DNA from: Vagococcus hydrophili
GTDB taxonomy: Bacteria > Bacillota > Bacilli > Lactobacillales > Vagococcaceae
Assembly: GCF_011304195.1 (NCBI RefSeq)
Contig: NZ_CP049887.1
Location: 1,178,001 to 1,242,000 of the forward strand
Direction: 5' to 3'
Length of the DNA stretch: 64,000 bases
Positions 11,601 to 17,847 of the stretch are shown piece by piece. Made by a program: the position numbers and the translations under genes. How positions within the stretch are numbered: the stretch's first letter is position 1; each line of letters opens with the position of its first letter. Under the pieces are notes generated by a model. The model saw nothing but the letters and a program-made list of their open reading frames with translations. It did not search any database and was not told the origin of the DNA.

Positions 11601-13466
11601 GGTAAATCGGAGATGATTCAAGAAATTAAAGGTGACTCAGACAAATGGGAATATACTTTCAAAAATCTACCGAAGTACGACAACAAAGGTAAAGAATTTA
11701 GCTACAGCGTGAAAGAAATCCAAGTACCATCTAACTACACAAGTAAAGTAGAAGGCACAACGATTACGAACACGTACGTAAATCAAGTAACAACGGAATT
11801 ACCAGTAACAAAAATTTGGAATGACTACAGCAACCAATTTAATACAAGACCAAAAAACATCACAGTTGAGTTATTGAAAAATAGCGAAGTAGTCGCAACA
11901 GAAAAAGTAACAGGTGAAACAGACAAATGGAGTTATACATTCAAAGACTTACCGAAGTATGACAACAAAGGTAAAGAATACAGCTATAGCGTCAAAGAAA
12001 TCAAAGTACCATCTAACTACGCAAGTAAAGTAGAAGGCACAACGATTACGAACACGTACGTAAATCAAGCAACAACGGAATTACCAGTAACAAAAATTTG
12101 GAATGACTACAGCAACCAATTTAATACAAGACCAGAAAACATCACGGTTGAGTTATTGAAAAATGGCGAAGTAGTCGCAACAGAAAAAGTAACAGGTGAC
12201 TCAGACAAGTGGAGCTACACGTTCAAAGACTTACCGAAGTACGACAACAAAGGTAAAGAATTTAGCTACAGCGTGAAAGAAATCAAAGTACCAGAAAACT
12301 ACACAAGTAAAGTAGAAGGTACAACGATTACAAACACATACGTAAATAAAGAAACAACGAAATTACCAGTGACGAAAATCTGGAACGACTACAGCAACAA
12401 GTTCAATACAAGACCAGAAACAATCACTATTGAACTATTGAAAAATGGTGAGTCAGAAAAAGTAGAAGAAATTAAAGGTGACTCAGATAAATGGGAATAT
12501 ACTTTCAAAAATCTACCGAAGTACGACAACAAAGGTAAAGAATTTAGCTACAGCGTGAAAGAAATCAAAGTACCAGAAAACTACACAAGTAAAGTAGAAG
12601 GTACAACGATTACAAACACATACGTAAATAAAGAAACAACGAAATTACCAGTGACGAAAATCTGGAACGACTACAGCAACAAGTTCAATACAAGACCAGA
12701 AACAATCACTATTGAACTATTGAAAAATGGTGAGTCAGAAAAAGTAGAAGAAATTAAAGGTGACTCAGATAAATGGGAATATACTTTCAAAAATCTGCCT
12801 AAGTATGACAACAAAGGTAAAGAATTTAGCTACAGCGTAAAAGAAATCAAAGTACCAGAGAACTACATAAGTAAAGTGGAAGGCACAACGATTACAAATA
12901 CGTACATCAACAAAGAAACAACAGAAATCCCAATCGCAAAAATTTGGGAAGATAGCAGTAATGAATTTAAAACTCGTCCAGAAAACATCACAGTTGAGTT
13001 ACTTAAAAATGGTGAAGTAGTCGCAACAGAAAAAGTAACAGGTGAAACAGATAAATGGAATTACATATTTAAAGATTTACCTAAGTATGATGAAAAAGGC
13101 GAATCATTTAGCTATAGCGTGAAAGAAATCGATGTACCAGAAGGATATGAAAGTCAGGTTGAAGGTTTTACGATTACGAATAAATTAATTAAAAAAGAAA
13201 TCGTTCCAGAAAAACCAAGTAAACCGACAGAACCGTCAACAGAAGAAAAAGCACCAGAAAAACCAAAAGTACCATCATCTAAAAACGAGGTACCAACTAA
13301 ATCGACGCAATCACCGTCTAAAGTTAAAGTAACTAGTAATCAAACAACAGGTAAAAAATTACCACAAACAAATGATCAAAGTAACTATGTAGTGATGATT
13401 ATTGGTTTGATGTTACTAGGAGTACTGTTTATAGTACGATACTACAAAAAAGTACAAGATAAATAG
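5664..13466 (+). CDS. Giant cell-wall adhesin with 16 Cna B-type repeats and LPQTN sorting signal
   Basis: A 2600-residue surface protein beginning at TTG behind GGGGATGGGG. Residues 1-29 form a signal peptide ending ALA-N. Residues of about 170-1000 form the A region, with MSCRAMM-like beta-rich segments. Residues 1008-2512 hold 16 Cna B-type domains, the last 15 exactly 94 residues each. Every unit keeps the Lys of TK-V/I-W, the Glu of SVKEI and the Asn of ITNTY (ITNK in the last one), the expected isopeptide triad. A Pro/Lys/Ser-rich wall region follows, then LPQTN at 2566-2570, a hydrophobic helix and a KK tail. The family covalently anchors adhesins to peptidoglycan by sortase. The Asn in place of Gly in the sorting motif is unusual. 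The ligand is unknown. Confidence 0.93.
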   Translation: MNKKFNKMLVLFVTLLFTMQSFVPLIALANETDGDSTKLTSLDIVSENEEDVVADISAHISNTTDTEQVSQIDLNQGAEMSLINVEGINQEAVSVSSDQKILIKTNAKEEIDTKISFNIKRKSLGQASELIAKTTTQVVSAKLNPQAVLEEDTTSEVTQETKKQVAPRKELSSSDLSSGLEMMIELNGEKFNGVPVVKENDVFTFRLGYQAGTTNLIGKTVPVVFPEGLEITDSVLKVPAGNENIESITRDAENPQKLYIKFKEQTINQNGEFTISGKYKLSQNVKNEERTVSWSVDGEEGEIKVIEGVTEFPGKEYTNQTDKSVNAHDKYSVYQDADGKITLNENKDVDVRYNLVWETKEGIVNGTITDEMDADWKINPDLGTIIAKVTTTTIIDDLNAKTETKEYPISSEDIIIVDNKLTLKNVNLPANTKLELSYQADLTDQGKENLKEYARKGLEKPFSGDYIVKNVASFNGKEEHGDFPIGYWKEDTGTGPEMGDPNKEKEDKIIKKKVDKDFIKHPINDEGYLLNDEGELTTTDLNYQVDVNLNEFKTDGTNALKENTVLEDILPYTIEYDITKTALMHNGVSIGTDVSDQFKEVHSSEMVGKIAEAPVYSYAIKDGRLYMNLGKNKDDSYQLEMTLRVKRVLEAGEPGNYKRPTWSVSNWAVLNDGKNSYQAYTETKIEKKDKNELPVDDQRAFRKNGAESIQVEKGESATIDYAFEINTWDAQIMQFDDFELIDWVNLDYFDEESLSHSVISGELGWNERNLADLLTFSIGEKNDKNEIQLIIRPNEKFKEMAASFPNGKRLKINLSLKTKVFDKKVLLNIKNTATFSVKGHDEIYTSTKETEVNSFGDEMALDKQVASMDEQEFKKNLDFTAKENPEDNIVVYQIKLLPNGNYTGTFGFNVLDELPKDVEFLGFVPERDLFKEVPTKDNRLTEMNLVDQSGEYKATFENNKIEIRNEKGNNIKGQSTSVYFYARINSLENEVVNTLKNTDVEAVVVPNVTSLSVEKIWEDYKNTFKTRPGSIEIALFQNGEEFKTVSVDSQEGDIWHYTFANLPKKDADGNNYQYEVKEVNVDENYTSKVEDTTITNTYINQETTEVPVTKVWNDYSNQFNTRPETITVELLKNGEVVATEKVTGDSDKWSYTFKNLPKYDNKGKEYSYSVKEIKVPENYISKVEGTTITNTYVNKETTELPVTKIWNDYSNQFNTRPETITVELLKNGEVVATEKVTGDSDKWSYTFKNLPKYDNKGKEYSYSVKEIKVPENYTSKVEGTTITNTYVNKETTELPVTKVWNDYSNQFNTRPETITVELLKNGEVVATEKVTGETDKWSYTFKDLPKYDNKGKEYSYSVKEIKVPENYTSKVEGTTITNTYVNQATTELPVTKIWNDYSNQFNTRPEKITVELLKNDEVVATEKVTGDSNTWSYIFKDLPKYDNKGKEFSYSVKEIKVPSNYTSKVEGTTITNTYVNKETTELPVTKVWEDYSNQFNTRPENITVELLKNGEVVATEKVTGKTNTWNYTFKDLPKYDNKGKEFSYSVKEIKVPSNYTSKVEGTTITNTYVNQATTELPVTKVWNDYSNQFKTRPKNITVELLKNGEVVATEKVTGDSDKWSYTFKDLPKYDNKGKEFSYSVKEIKVPSNYTSKVEGTTITNTYVNKETTELPVTKVWEDYSNQFKIRPKNITVELLKNGKSEMIQEIKGDSDKWEYTFKNLPKYDNKGKEFSYSVKEIQVPSNYTSKVEGTTITNTYVNQATTELPVTKVWNDYSNQFKTRPKNITVELLKNGEVVATEKVTGDSDKWSYTFKDLPKYDNKGKEFSYSVKEIKVPSNYTSKVEGTTITNTYVNQATTELPVTKVWEDYSNQFKIRPKNITVELLKNGKSEMIQEIKGDSDKWEYTFKNLPKYDNKGKEFSYSVKEIQVPSNYTSKVEGTTITNTYVNQATTELPVTKVWEDYSNQFKIRPKNITVELLKNGKSEMIQEIKGDSDKWEYTFKNLPKYDNKGKEFSYSVKEIQVPSNYTSKVEGTTITNTYVNQVTTELPVTKIWNDYSNQFNTRPKNITVELLKNSEVVATEKVTGETDKWSYTFKDLPKYDNKGKEYSYSVKEIKVPSNYASKVEGTTITNTYVNQATTELPVTKIWNDYSNQFNTRPENITVELLKNGEVVATEKVTGDSDKWSYTFKDLPKYDNKGKEFSYSVKEIKVPENYTSKVEGTTITNTYVNKETTKLPVTKIWNDYSNKFNTRPETITIELLKNGESEKVEEIKGDSDKWEYTFKNLPKYDNKGKEFSYSVKEIKVPENYTSKVEGTTITNTYVNKETTKLPVTKIWNDYSNKFNTRPETITIELLKNGESEKVEEIKGDSDKWEYTFKNLPKYDNKGKEFSYSVKEIKVPENYISKVEGTTITNTYINKETTEIPIAKIWEDSSNEFKTRPENITVELLKNGEVVATEKVTGETDKWNYIFKDLPKYDEKGESFSYSVKEIDVPEGYESQVEGFTITNKLIKKEIVPEKPSKPTEPSTEEKAPEKPKVPSSKNEVPTKSTQSPSKVKVTSNQTTGKKLPQTNDQSNYVVMIIGLMLLGVLFIVRYYKKVQDK
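8685..13199 (+). repeat. Tandem array of Cna B-domain repeats, 282-bp period
   Basis: One diverged 285-bp unit (8685-8969) is followed by 15 units of exactly 282 bp from 8970 to 13199 without a single insertion or deletion. Units fall into sequence types that alternate: those with EVVATEKVTG and those with KSEMIQEIKG or ESEKVEEIKG in mid-domain. Units 7-8 recur as 9-10, unit 10 recurs as 11, and units 14 and 15 are almost identical in DNA, which points to recent duplication by unequal crossing-over. Confidence 0.95.
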
Positions 13467-13473
13467 AAGAAAA

Positions 13474-13511
13474 ATTGGAAGCTGATTGTATAGTCAGTTT
13501 CCATTTTTTTA
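13474..13511 (+). terminator. Terminator of the adhesin gene
   Basis: TGGAAGCTGA pairs with TCAGTTTCCA (one G-T pair), followed by seven T residues. Confidence 0.8.
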
Positions 13512-13535
13512 TCTTCAATATTAAGTAGTAATCAT

Positions 13536-13599
13536 TTCATGACCTCAAATCAAGGCGTTCACGATCTTTTTTTAGTTGTGGAGTTAACTTCGATATAAT
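13536..13599 (+). promoter_or_regulatory. Pheromone promoter with LytTR-type direct repeats
   Basis: Two direct repeats, TTCATGACC (13536-13544) and TTCACGATC (13558-13566), start exactly 22 bp apart. A perfect -10 box TATAAT (13594-13599) lies 28 bp after the second repeat, with no good -35 box. This is the layout of promoters activated by ComE/PlnC/EntR-type LytTR regulators. The same layout recurs at three other promoters of this island. Confidence 0.72.
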
Positions 13600-13625
13600 T
13601 TAAGTACCAAATAACAGAAAGGTTG

Positions 13626-13757
13626 ATGATGATGCTAAAGAAGAAAGTAACTGAGAAAGACTTAAAGAAGATTAATGGAGGCACTTCACTTTATAAACTA
13701 GGTGAGTATAAAGGTAATGCTGTTCAATGTGTTCTTTCTTTATTTAAAAAATGTTAA
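13626..13757 (+). CDS. Double-glycine peptide pheromone, EntF/CbaX-like induction factor
   Basis: A frame of 41-43 residues (three in-frame ATGs at 13626, 13629 and 13632; AGAAAGG favours the second or third). The leader KKKVTEKDLKKINGG is a typical class II bacteriocin leader with Gly-Gly at the cut. The predicted 24-residue mature peptide starts TSLYKLGEYKG and ends QCVLSLFKKC with two cysteines eight positions apart. As I recall them, EntF (enterocin A) ends ECVFSLFKKCN and CbaX/CbnS (carnobacteriocins) end KCVFSFFKKC. A dedicated kinase and regulator follow 41 bp downstream, so this is a quorum-sensing inducer rather than a bacteriocin. Export would need a C39-peptidase ABC transporter, which is absent from the window. 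Confidence 0.85.
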   Translation: MMMLKKKVTEKDLKKINGGTSLYKLGEYKGNAVQCVLSLFKKC

Positions 13758-13798
13758 ACTTTTACCATTTTTTTGATATCCTTAGTTAAAGGATGTGT

Positions 13799-15106
13799 TT
13801 GATAGTGTTGATGGTAGATATTAAAGCGTTTATTTTGTCGTTATTTTTTTCGAATATTTTATTGTATGGAATCTTTTATTTCTTTATTGAGAGAAAAATA
13901 AAACTTCCTTTGATTAGTGTGATGCTTATTATTACTTTTTTTGGACAATTAGTTATGGGAAATTGGTTTGATGTATTGATAGCGGGAACAATCTACCTCT
14001 ATGAAAGATATGTCATTAAGAGCAAAAAAAATTTTTTAGTGAATACTTATTTATTTTGTTTGCTAATAATGCTTTTTGCGTCTCTGATTACATCTAATAT
14101 CATGTCACCCTGGGTATCTTTTCAAGGAACAAAAGGGTTTGATTATATTTTTATTGAAATGAGTATCATGAGTATCATTTTTCTTTTCTTAGTAGTTGCT
14201 TACCAAAAATTAAAAGTTACTTCATGGTTGAAAAATAACAATTCCACACTACTAACCATGTTACTGCTATACGTTTATTGTATTGCTCTTTTAGTAGTTG
14301 TTATATTAAAAACAATTGAAAAATACAGCTTATATATTAATATCATGTTAGTATTCGTCATACTACAGACGATGGTGATAACAATTTTATTTGTTCGAGA
14401 TCGAAAGAAAAAAGCAGAAGAGTTTGAAAATTTACTTTATAAAAACCAACTAGACAGTCTAAAAAATTACACAGAACAATTAGAAAAAGATTACCAATCC
14501 ACGCGGAAATTTAAGCATGATTATAAGAATATGCTGCTGAGTTTGAGAATTAATGTGGAGAATCAGAATTACGGTGAATTGACTTCTTTCTTAAACGAAT
14601 TAGACGACTACTCTGAAAAATATTTTATTAATTCAGCCATGGAAGTTTTCAAAGATTTGACGTACATAAAAGACGGCTATTTAAAAAGTATTTTTATTAA
14701 TAAATTGCAATTGATGCTGAACAAGGGGATAAATTGTCAGTTTGAATGCCGTGATCTGATTGATAAGCCTATGATCGATTTAGTGGATTTAATTAGAATA
14801 CTGAGTATTTTTTTAGACAACGGTATCGAAGCTTCTTTAGAAACAGAGGAAAAAAGAATGGCCATTGGTTTATCAAAAACGGATACAGGTCTGACGATAA
14901 TTATTGCGAACAGCTATTGTAATAATCAAGAGAGTGTCTCAAAATTAATGGAACAAGGTTACACTTCGAAGGCGAATCATTCAGGCTTAGGATTAACCAA
15001 TGTTCAAGAGATTAAGAATAAATACCCGAATTTATTTATTCAGTACGAAAAAGAAGAACAGTTATTTACAGTAAAAATAATCATTGATGAAGGAGTGGCT
15101 AGATAA
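13799..15106 (+). CDS. HPK10-family sensor histidine kinase (pheromone receptor)
   Basis: About 435 residues. The first 200 hold six to seven membrane segments, then a coiled segment, the phosphoacceptor block RKFKHDYKNMLLSLR, and a GHKL ATPase domain with N-box FLDNGIEAS and G-box SGLGLTNVQE. HDYKN without a conventional HisKA domain is typical of the AgrC/ComD/EntK group, which senses peptides through its membrane domain. I chose TTG 13799, six bases after AAAGG; ATG 13793 overlaps that ribosome site, and GTG 13805 or ATG 13811 are possible. It lies just downstream of the pheromone gene and just upstream of the response regulator. Confidence 0.88.
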   Translation: MIVLMVDIKAFILSLFFSNILLYGIFYFFIERKIKLPLISVMLIITFFGQLVMGNWFDVLIAGTIYLYERYVIKSKKNFLVNTYLFCLLIMLFASLITSNIMSPWVSFQGTKGFDYIFIEMSIMSIIFLFLVVAYQKLKVTSWLKNNNSTLLTMLLLYVYCIALLVVVILKTIEKYSLYINIMLVFVILQTMVITILFVRDRKKKAEEFENLLYKNQLDSLKNYTEQLEKDYQSTRKFKHDYKNMLLSLRINVENQNYGELTSFLNELDDYSEKYFINSAMEVFKDLTYIKDGYLKSIFINKLQLMLNKGINCQFECRDLIDKPMIDLVDLIRILSIFLDNGIEASLETEEKRMAIGLSKTDTGLTIIIANSYCNNQESVSKLMEQGYTSKANHSGLGLTNVQEIKNKYPNLFIQYEKEEQLFTVKIIIDEGVAR

Positions 15107-15107
15107 A

Positions 15108-15854
15108 ATGAGTTATCCAATAATAATATGTGAAGACAACCTCACGCAATTGCAGCAAATGAGGACAATCATTGATAACTATATTTTGTTTCATGATGAA
15201 TTGTTTGAAGTGAAAATAGCCACTCAAAGCCCGGACGAATTAATTAAATACATAAAAAAATTTGACATCAATAAAGGCATTTATTTCTTAGATATCGATT
15301 TAAGTCATCAACTGAATGGTATTGATATTGCTAAAATCATTCGCGGAATAGATGTCGAGGCGAAAATTATTTTTGTGACAACTCATAATGAGATGGCACC
15401 GATAACCTTTAAAGAAAAAGTAGAAGCTTTGGATTTTATTATGAAAGACCAACCCATTGAGGAGTTAAGGGCAGCTATTTACAGTGCCTTAGAAGAGTCT
15501 CAAAAGCGAATCGATTTGATGAATGATGTTAGAAAAAACAATTTCAGTTTTTCAATCGGCTCTCAAACCTATAATTTAGAATTATCAGAAGTTGTGTTAA
15601 TCGAAACATCAACCATTCCCCATCGGCTTGATCTGTATAGTAAAAAAGGAAAATATGAATTTTATGGCAATCTGATTGACCTAGAATTAATGTATCCTAG
15701 TTTACTCAGATTGAATCGTTCTTGTCTGGTGAATCCCCAAAACATAAAACAAGTCGATTACTCAAAAAGAAGTGTGTGCTTGCAAGATGATATCTTGCGC
15801 ACCTTTTCTCTCGGCAAAAGCAAAAAAATCAAAGAAGCGATGAAGACTATTTGA
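15108..15854 (+). CDS. LytTR-family response regulator
   Basis: About 248 residues. The receiver domain starts YPIIICEDN (acidic pocket), has the phosphorylation Asp in YFLDIDL and the switch threonine in IIFVTTH. The C-terminal LytTR DNA-binding domain includes RLNRSCLVNPQNIKQVDY. ATG 15108 follows the kinase stop by one base; AAGGAG lies inside the kinase end, so the two are coupled. Regulators of this class (AgrA, ComE, PlnC, EntR) bind paired 9-bp repeats about two helical turns apart, which matches the repeats found at four promoters here. Confidence 0.9.
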   Translation: MSYPIIICEDNLTQLQQMRTIIDNYILFHDELFEVKIATQSPDELIKYIKKFDINKGIYFLDIDLSHQLNGIDIAKIIRGIDVEAKIIFVTTHNEMAPITFKEKVEALDFIMKDQPIEELRAAIYSALEESQKRIDLMNDVRKNNFSFSIGSQTYNLELSEVVLIETSTIPHRLDLYSKKGKYEFYGNLIDLELMYPSLLRLNRSCLVNPQNIKQVDYSKRSVCLQDDILRTFSLGKSKKIKEAMKTI

Positions 15855-15871
15855 ATCTTCATCGTTTTTTT
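15838..15871 (+). terminator. Terminator at the end of the response-regulator gene
   Basis: CGATGAAGA pairs with TCTTCATCG, followed by seven T residues. The left arm is inside the last codons of the gene. Confidence 0.85.
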
Positions 15872-15873
15872 GG

Positions 15874-15938
15874 TTCATGAGGTGGAAAAGGGGTGTTGGA
15901 GACAATTACCGAGATGGCGTGCTAAATAAGATTACACT
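15874..15938 (+). promoter_or_regulatory. Candidate pheromone-regulated promoter (degenerate copy)
   Basis: TTCATGAGG at 15874 and a weaker TTGGAGACA at 15896 start 22 bp apart. A -10-like TACACT (15933-15938) lies 29 bp after the second one. Spacing matches the other sites exactly, but the second half is degenerate, so this is less sure. Confidence 0.45.
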
Positions 15939-15967
15939 GTAGGAAACAAAAGGAGCTGAACAACCAC

Positions 15968-16210
15968 ATGAAAGAAGCGAAAACATCAGTTTTTATAGGC
16001 ATGCAAGTGATGAATCTATTATTGCTATTGACGGTGTTACTACCAAATGTCTCCACTAATTTTTATCTATCTGATTGGATGTACATTGTCTTAATAGTAC
16101 TGATGCTAGTTAATGGAAGTTTGTATTTGTGGGTTCGAAGTAAACTAGAAAAGATAGAAGCAGATCGAAATCTTAAAGAAGTGATGAGACATATTGAGGA
16201 GTCGATATAG
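15968..16210 (+). CDS. Small two-helix membrane protein of the pheromone island
   Basis: Eighty residues: two hydrophobic segments (about 8-27 and 36-54), then a charged helical tail, KLEKIEADRNLKEVMRHIEES. AGGAG precedes the ATG. I do not recognise a family. Size, topology and position behind the pheromone two-component system resemble accessory or immunity proteins of class II bacteriocin loci, but that is inference. It is followed nine bases later by another tiny membrane-protein gene, forming a small operon. Confidence 0.7.
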   Translation: MKEAKTSVFIGMQVMNLLLLLTVLLPNVSTNFYLSDWMYIVLIVLMLVNGSLYLWVRSKLEKIEADRNLKEVMRHIEESI

Positions 16211-16219
16211 GGTGAACTT

Positions 16220-16366
16220 ATGAAAATCGAAGAGAAGTTTATGATTTTTATTGGATTAGGGAGTATAGTCATGGGAATTGTACATGCTTTCTATATTAAA
16301 AATATTGGATTATCCGTAATTTTTTTATTACTAGGAATAATATTTTTAGTAGGTAGAAAAAAATAG
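16220..16366 (+). CDS. 48-residue membrane peptide of the pheromone island
   Basis: A short frame starting MKIEEKFMIFIGLGSIVMG, with two hydrophobic stretches and a C-terminal RKK. It begins nine bases after the preceding small membrane gene, with AGGGTG as ribosome site, and ends before a terminator. No family recognised. It may be an immunity-type or small stress protein; the operon position is the main support. Confidence 0.62.
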   Translation: MKIEEKFMIFIGLGSIVMGIVHAFYIKNIGLSVIFLLLGIIFLVGRKK

Positions 16367-16409
16367 TAATAATATAGGTTAGTTGTTACTAAAAGTTGTA
16401 TATGAGATA

Positions 16410-16446
16410 AAAAGCGATTCTTCAATACTATAATCGCTTCTTTTTA
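16410..16446 (+). terminator. Terminator after the small membrane-protein operon
   Basis: AAGCGAT pairs with ATCGCTT and is followed by CTTTTT. Confidence 0.75.
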
Positions 16447-16535
16447 ATTGATAGCTTATTATATACATCTACATAAGTAGTATAATAATATGGAATAACA
16501 GTTGGGCTGCAGTTGAAAATATGAGGTGAATCAAA

Positions 16536-17153
16536 ATAAACAAAGTTAATAGTTATCTTAAAAATAATTTCAAAAAAATACTAAATATGCTAATTCTATT
16601 TTTGATAGCTAATTTAAGTATCAGTTTCTTAGTCAGAATTCCATCAACAAATTGGATGGTTACTATCCTTATTTCGGTATTATTTTTATTCTTCAATTAT
16701 AGAATTTTAAGGAAAAATAAGTATCTTAAAGAAATGACTATCAAAAAATCCCTATCATTAAGTGATGTAGGAGTAATTGTAGCTTATAGTATGTTTAATT
16801 TGATAGTGAGTTATCTTACGGCTGCTAGTTCATCAAAAGTCAGCAATGATGGGGGAACGATAGAATATCATTCTGGTTTTTTACTAATACTAGGAGTGAT
16901 TATTTTAGCTCCAATATTAGAAGAAATTGTCTTTAGAGGGTTAATGAGGCAACTAATAGCCAATAAATATAACTACATAGTGATCAGCTCATTGTTGTTT
17001 TCACTGATCCACTCTCCAGAAAATAGCTATCTTTTTTTAGGTGTTTTTATTAGTGGCATCCTGTTTTCTCTATCATATATTAAAACGAACAACTTAGTGA
17101 TTCCTATATGTATTCATCTTATTAACAACCTCGTCGCTATTTTTTTGAACTGA
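16536..17153 (+). CDS. CPBP-family intramembrane metalloprotease (Abi/CAAX-like)
   Basis: A polytopic protein with the CPBP triad of motifs: EEIVFRG (EExxxR), FSLIHS (FxxxH) and HLINN (HxxxN). Such proteins are common in lactobacilli and enterococcal bacteriocin loci, where some confer immunity (the PlnI/SkkI group). The first ATG is at 16587 but has no ribosome site. GAGGTG lies seven bases before an ATA codon at 16536 in the same open frame, adding residues NKVNSYLKNNFKKILN. I therefore extend the gene to the rare ATA start, with the ATG as fallback (188 residues). TATAAT at 16481 may be its -10 box. Confidence 0.8.
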   Translation: MNKVNSYLKNNFKKILNMLILFLIANLSISFLVRIPSTNWMVTILISVLFLFFNYRILRKNKYLKEMTIKKSLSLSDVGVIVAYSMFNLIVSYLTAASSSKVSNDGGTIEYHSGFLLILGVIILAPILEEIVFRGLMRQLIANKYNYIVISSLLFSLIHSPENSYLFLGVFISGILFSLSYIKTNNLVIPICIHLINNLVAIFLN

Positions 17154-17160
17154 TCTGAAT

Positions 17161-17225
17161 TTGAAGATATATAACCGGTTATTTCAAGATGTTTTAATCT
17201 TGTAAAACCTGAAAGATGATATCTT
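17161..17225 (+). promoter_or_regulatory. Candidate pheromone-regulated promoter of the immunity-like gene
   Basis: TTGAAGATA (17161) and TTCAAGATG (17183) start exactly 22 bp apart, and a -10-like TATCTT (17220-17225) lies 29 bp after the second. The geometry is the same as at the pheromone promoter, though the repeats have diverged. Confidence 0.5.
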
Positions 17226-17260
17226 ATTATTACTTAATCAGTGAATGCGAGGGCAAAATA

Positions 17261-17587
17261 ATGAATGGACTAAATTGGTTTATAAACGACAATAAACGTA
17301 TGGAAGAAGCATTGTTTCTTATTGTAGAACTGTTAATTGATGTGAATCATAGCCAAGAAAATAAAGCGTTAAAATCAATCTTAATGGAGTATAAAGAAGT
17401 ATTGGCTAATTCAAATCCTTCAGAAATTTTTATTTTAAATCAACTGACCAAGGATATTTCAATGGCTATAGAAAAAGATAATGTATTGTTGTCGGAATAT
17501 CAAACCCCAAAAATGAGGCATTTAATAAGGATATCAAAAACTAAAGGTGTTTCTTTTGCTGAGAAATACCCCATCAGATACCACTAA
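17261..17587 (+). CDS. Bacteriocin immunity protein, enterocin A immunity-like
   Basis: A soluble 108-residue, all-helical protein. I start it at ATG 17261, eight bases after GAGGG, rather than at the upstream in-frame ATG 17216. The C-terminal part, LSEYQTPKMRHLIRISKTKG, resembles the corresponding stretch of the enterocin A immunity protein (TEYQ...IRNLSEIGRTAG, from memory). The length fits this four-helix family, about 90-110 residues. Such proteins protect cells against pediocin-like bacteriocins by locking the mannose-PTS receptor. No bacteriocin gene is next to it, so it would be an orphan immunity gene. The family call needs a profile search. Confidence 0.65.
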   Translation: MNGLNWFINDNKRMEEALFLIVELLIDVNHSQENKALKSILMEYKEVLANSNPSEIFILNQLTKDISMAIEKDNVLLSEYQTPKMRHLIRISKTKGVSFAEKYPIRYH

Positions 17588-17627
17588 TTACTTAGTTTAT
17601 CTGATGGGGTATTTTTAATTTTTTTCA
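17565..17627. terminator. Bidirectional terminator between convergent genes
   Basis: A near-perfect 15-bp stem (ATACCCCATCAGATA / TATCTGATGGGGTAT) with T runs on both sides. The last codons of both convergent genes lie within or beside it. Confidence 0.85.
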
Positions 17628-17832
17628 TCAACCTAATGAAATATGGATAAGCGTACCAAGTTAAATAAATTGTTGAAATCCCAATAATCGTATGAAGAAT
17701 AAAACTGTCAATAAACTGTATAACAAAATCATTAATGATATCGCCAATGATAAGTCCTGCTACAGTAACTAAGGCAATTGTACTTTGTTTTTCGTAAGAT
17801 AACCATGCTTGGATACTGTGTTTCTGTTTCAT
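17584..17832 (-). CDS. Small membrane protein of the pheromone island
   Basis: An 82-residue protein with two or three hydrophobic segments and a basic tail (RLMKKIKN). AGGAGG precedes the start. It is the second gene of a minus-strand pair whose promoter carries the pheromone-type repeats, 15 bp behind the first gene. Its stop codon overlaps that of the convergent immunity-like gene. No family recognised; an immunity or accessory role is inferred only from context. Confidence 0.72.
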   Translation of the reverse strand: MKQKHSIQAWLSYEKQSTIALVTVAGLIIGDIINDFVIQFIDSFILHTIIGISTIYLTWYAYPYFIRLMKKIKNTPSDKLSN

Positions 17833-17847
17833 ATTTTAGCCTCCTTT

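Noticed and set aside
8970-13199. Regular 282-bp repeats considered as a CRISPR-like array
   Set aside because: The units are contiguous coding repeats without unique spacers and read as Cna B domains.
13626-13757. Pheromone gene considered as a bacteriocin structural gene
   Set aside because: The mature part is only 24 residues, matches induction factors at its end and lacks a YGNGV box or a Gly-rich bacteriocin body. A weak antimicrobial effect cannot be excluded.
17186-17203. CAAGAT/ATCTTG hairpin upstream of the immunity-like gene considered as a terminator
   Set aside because: No T tract follows it, and it overlaps the second pheromone-type repeat; probably part of the promoter.
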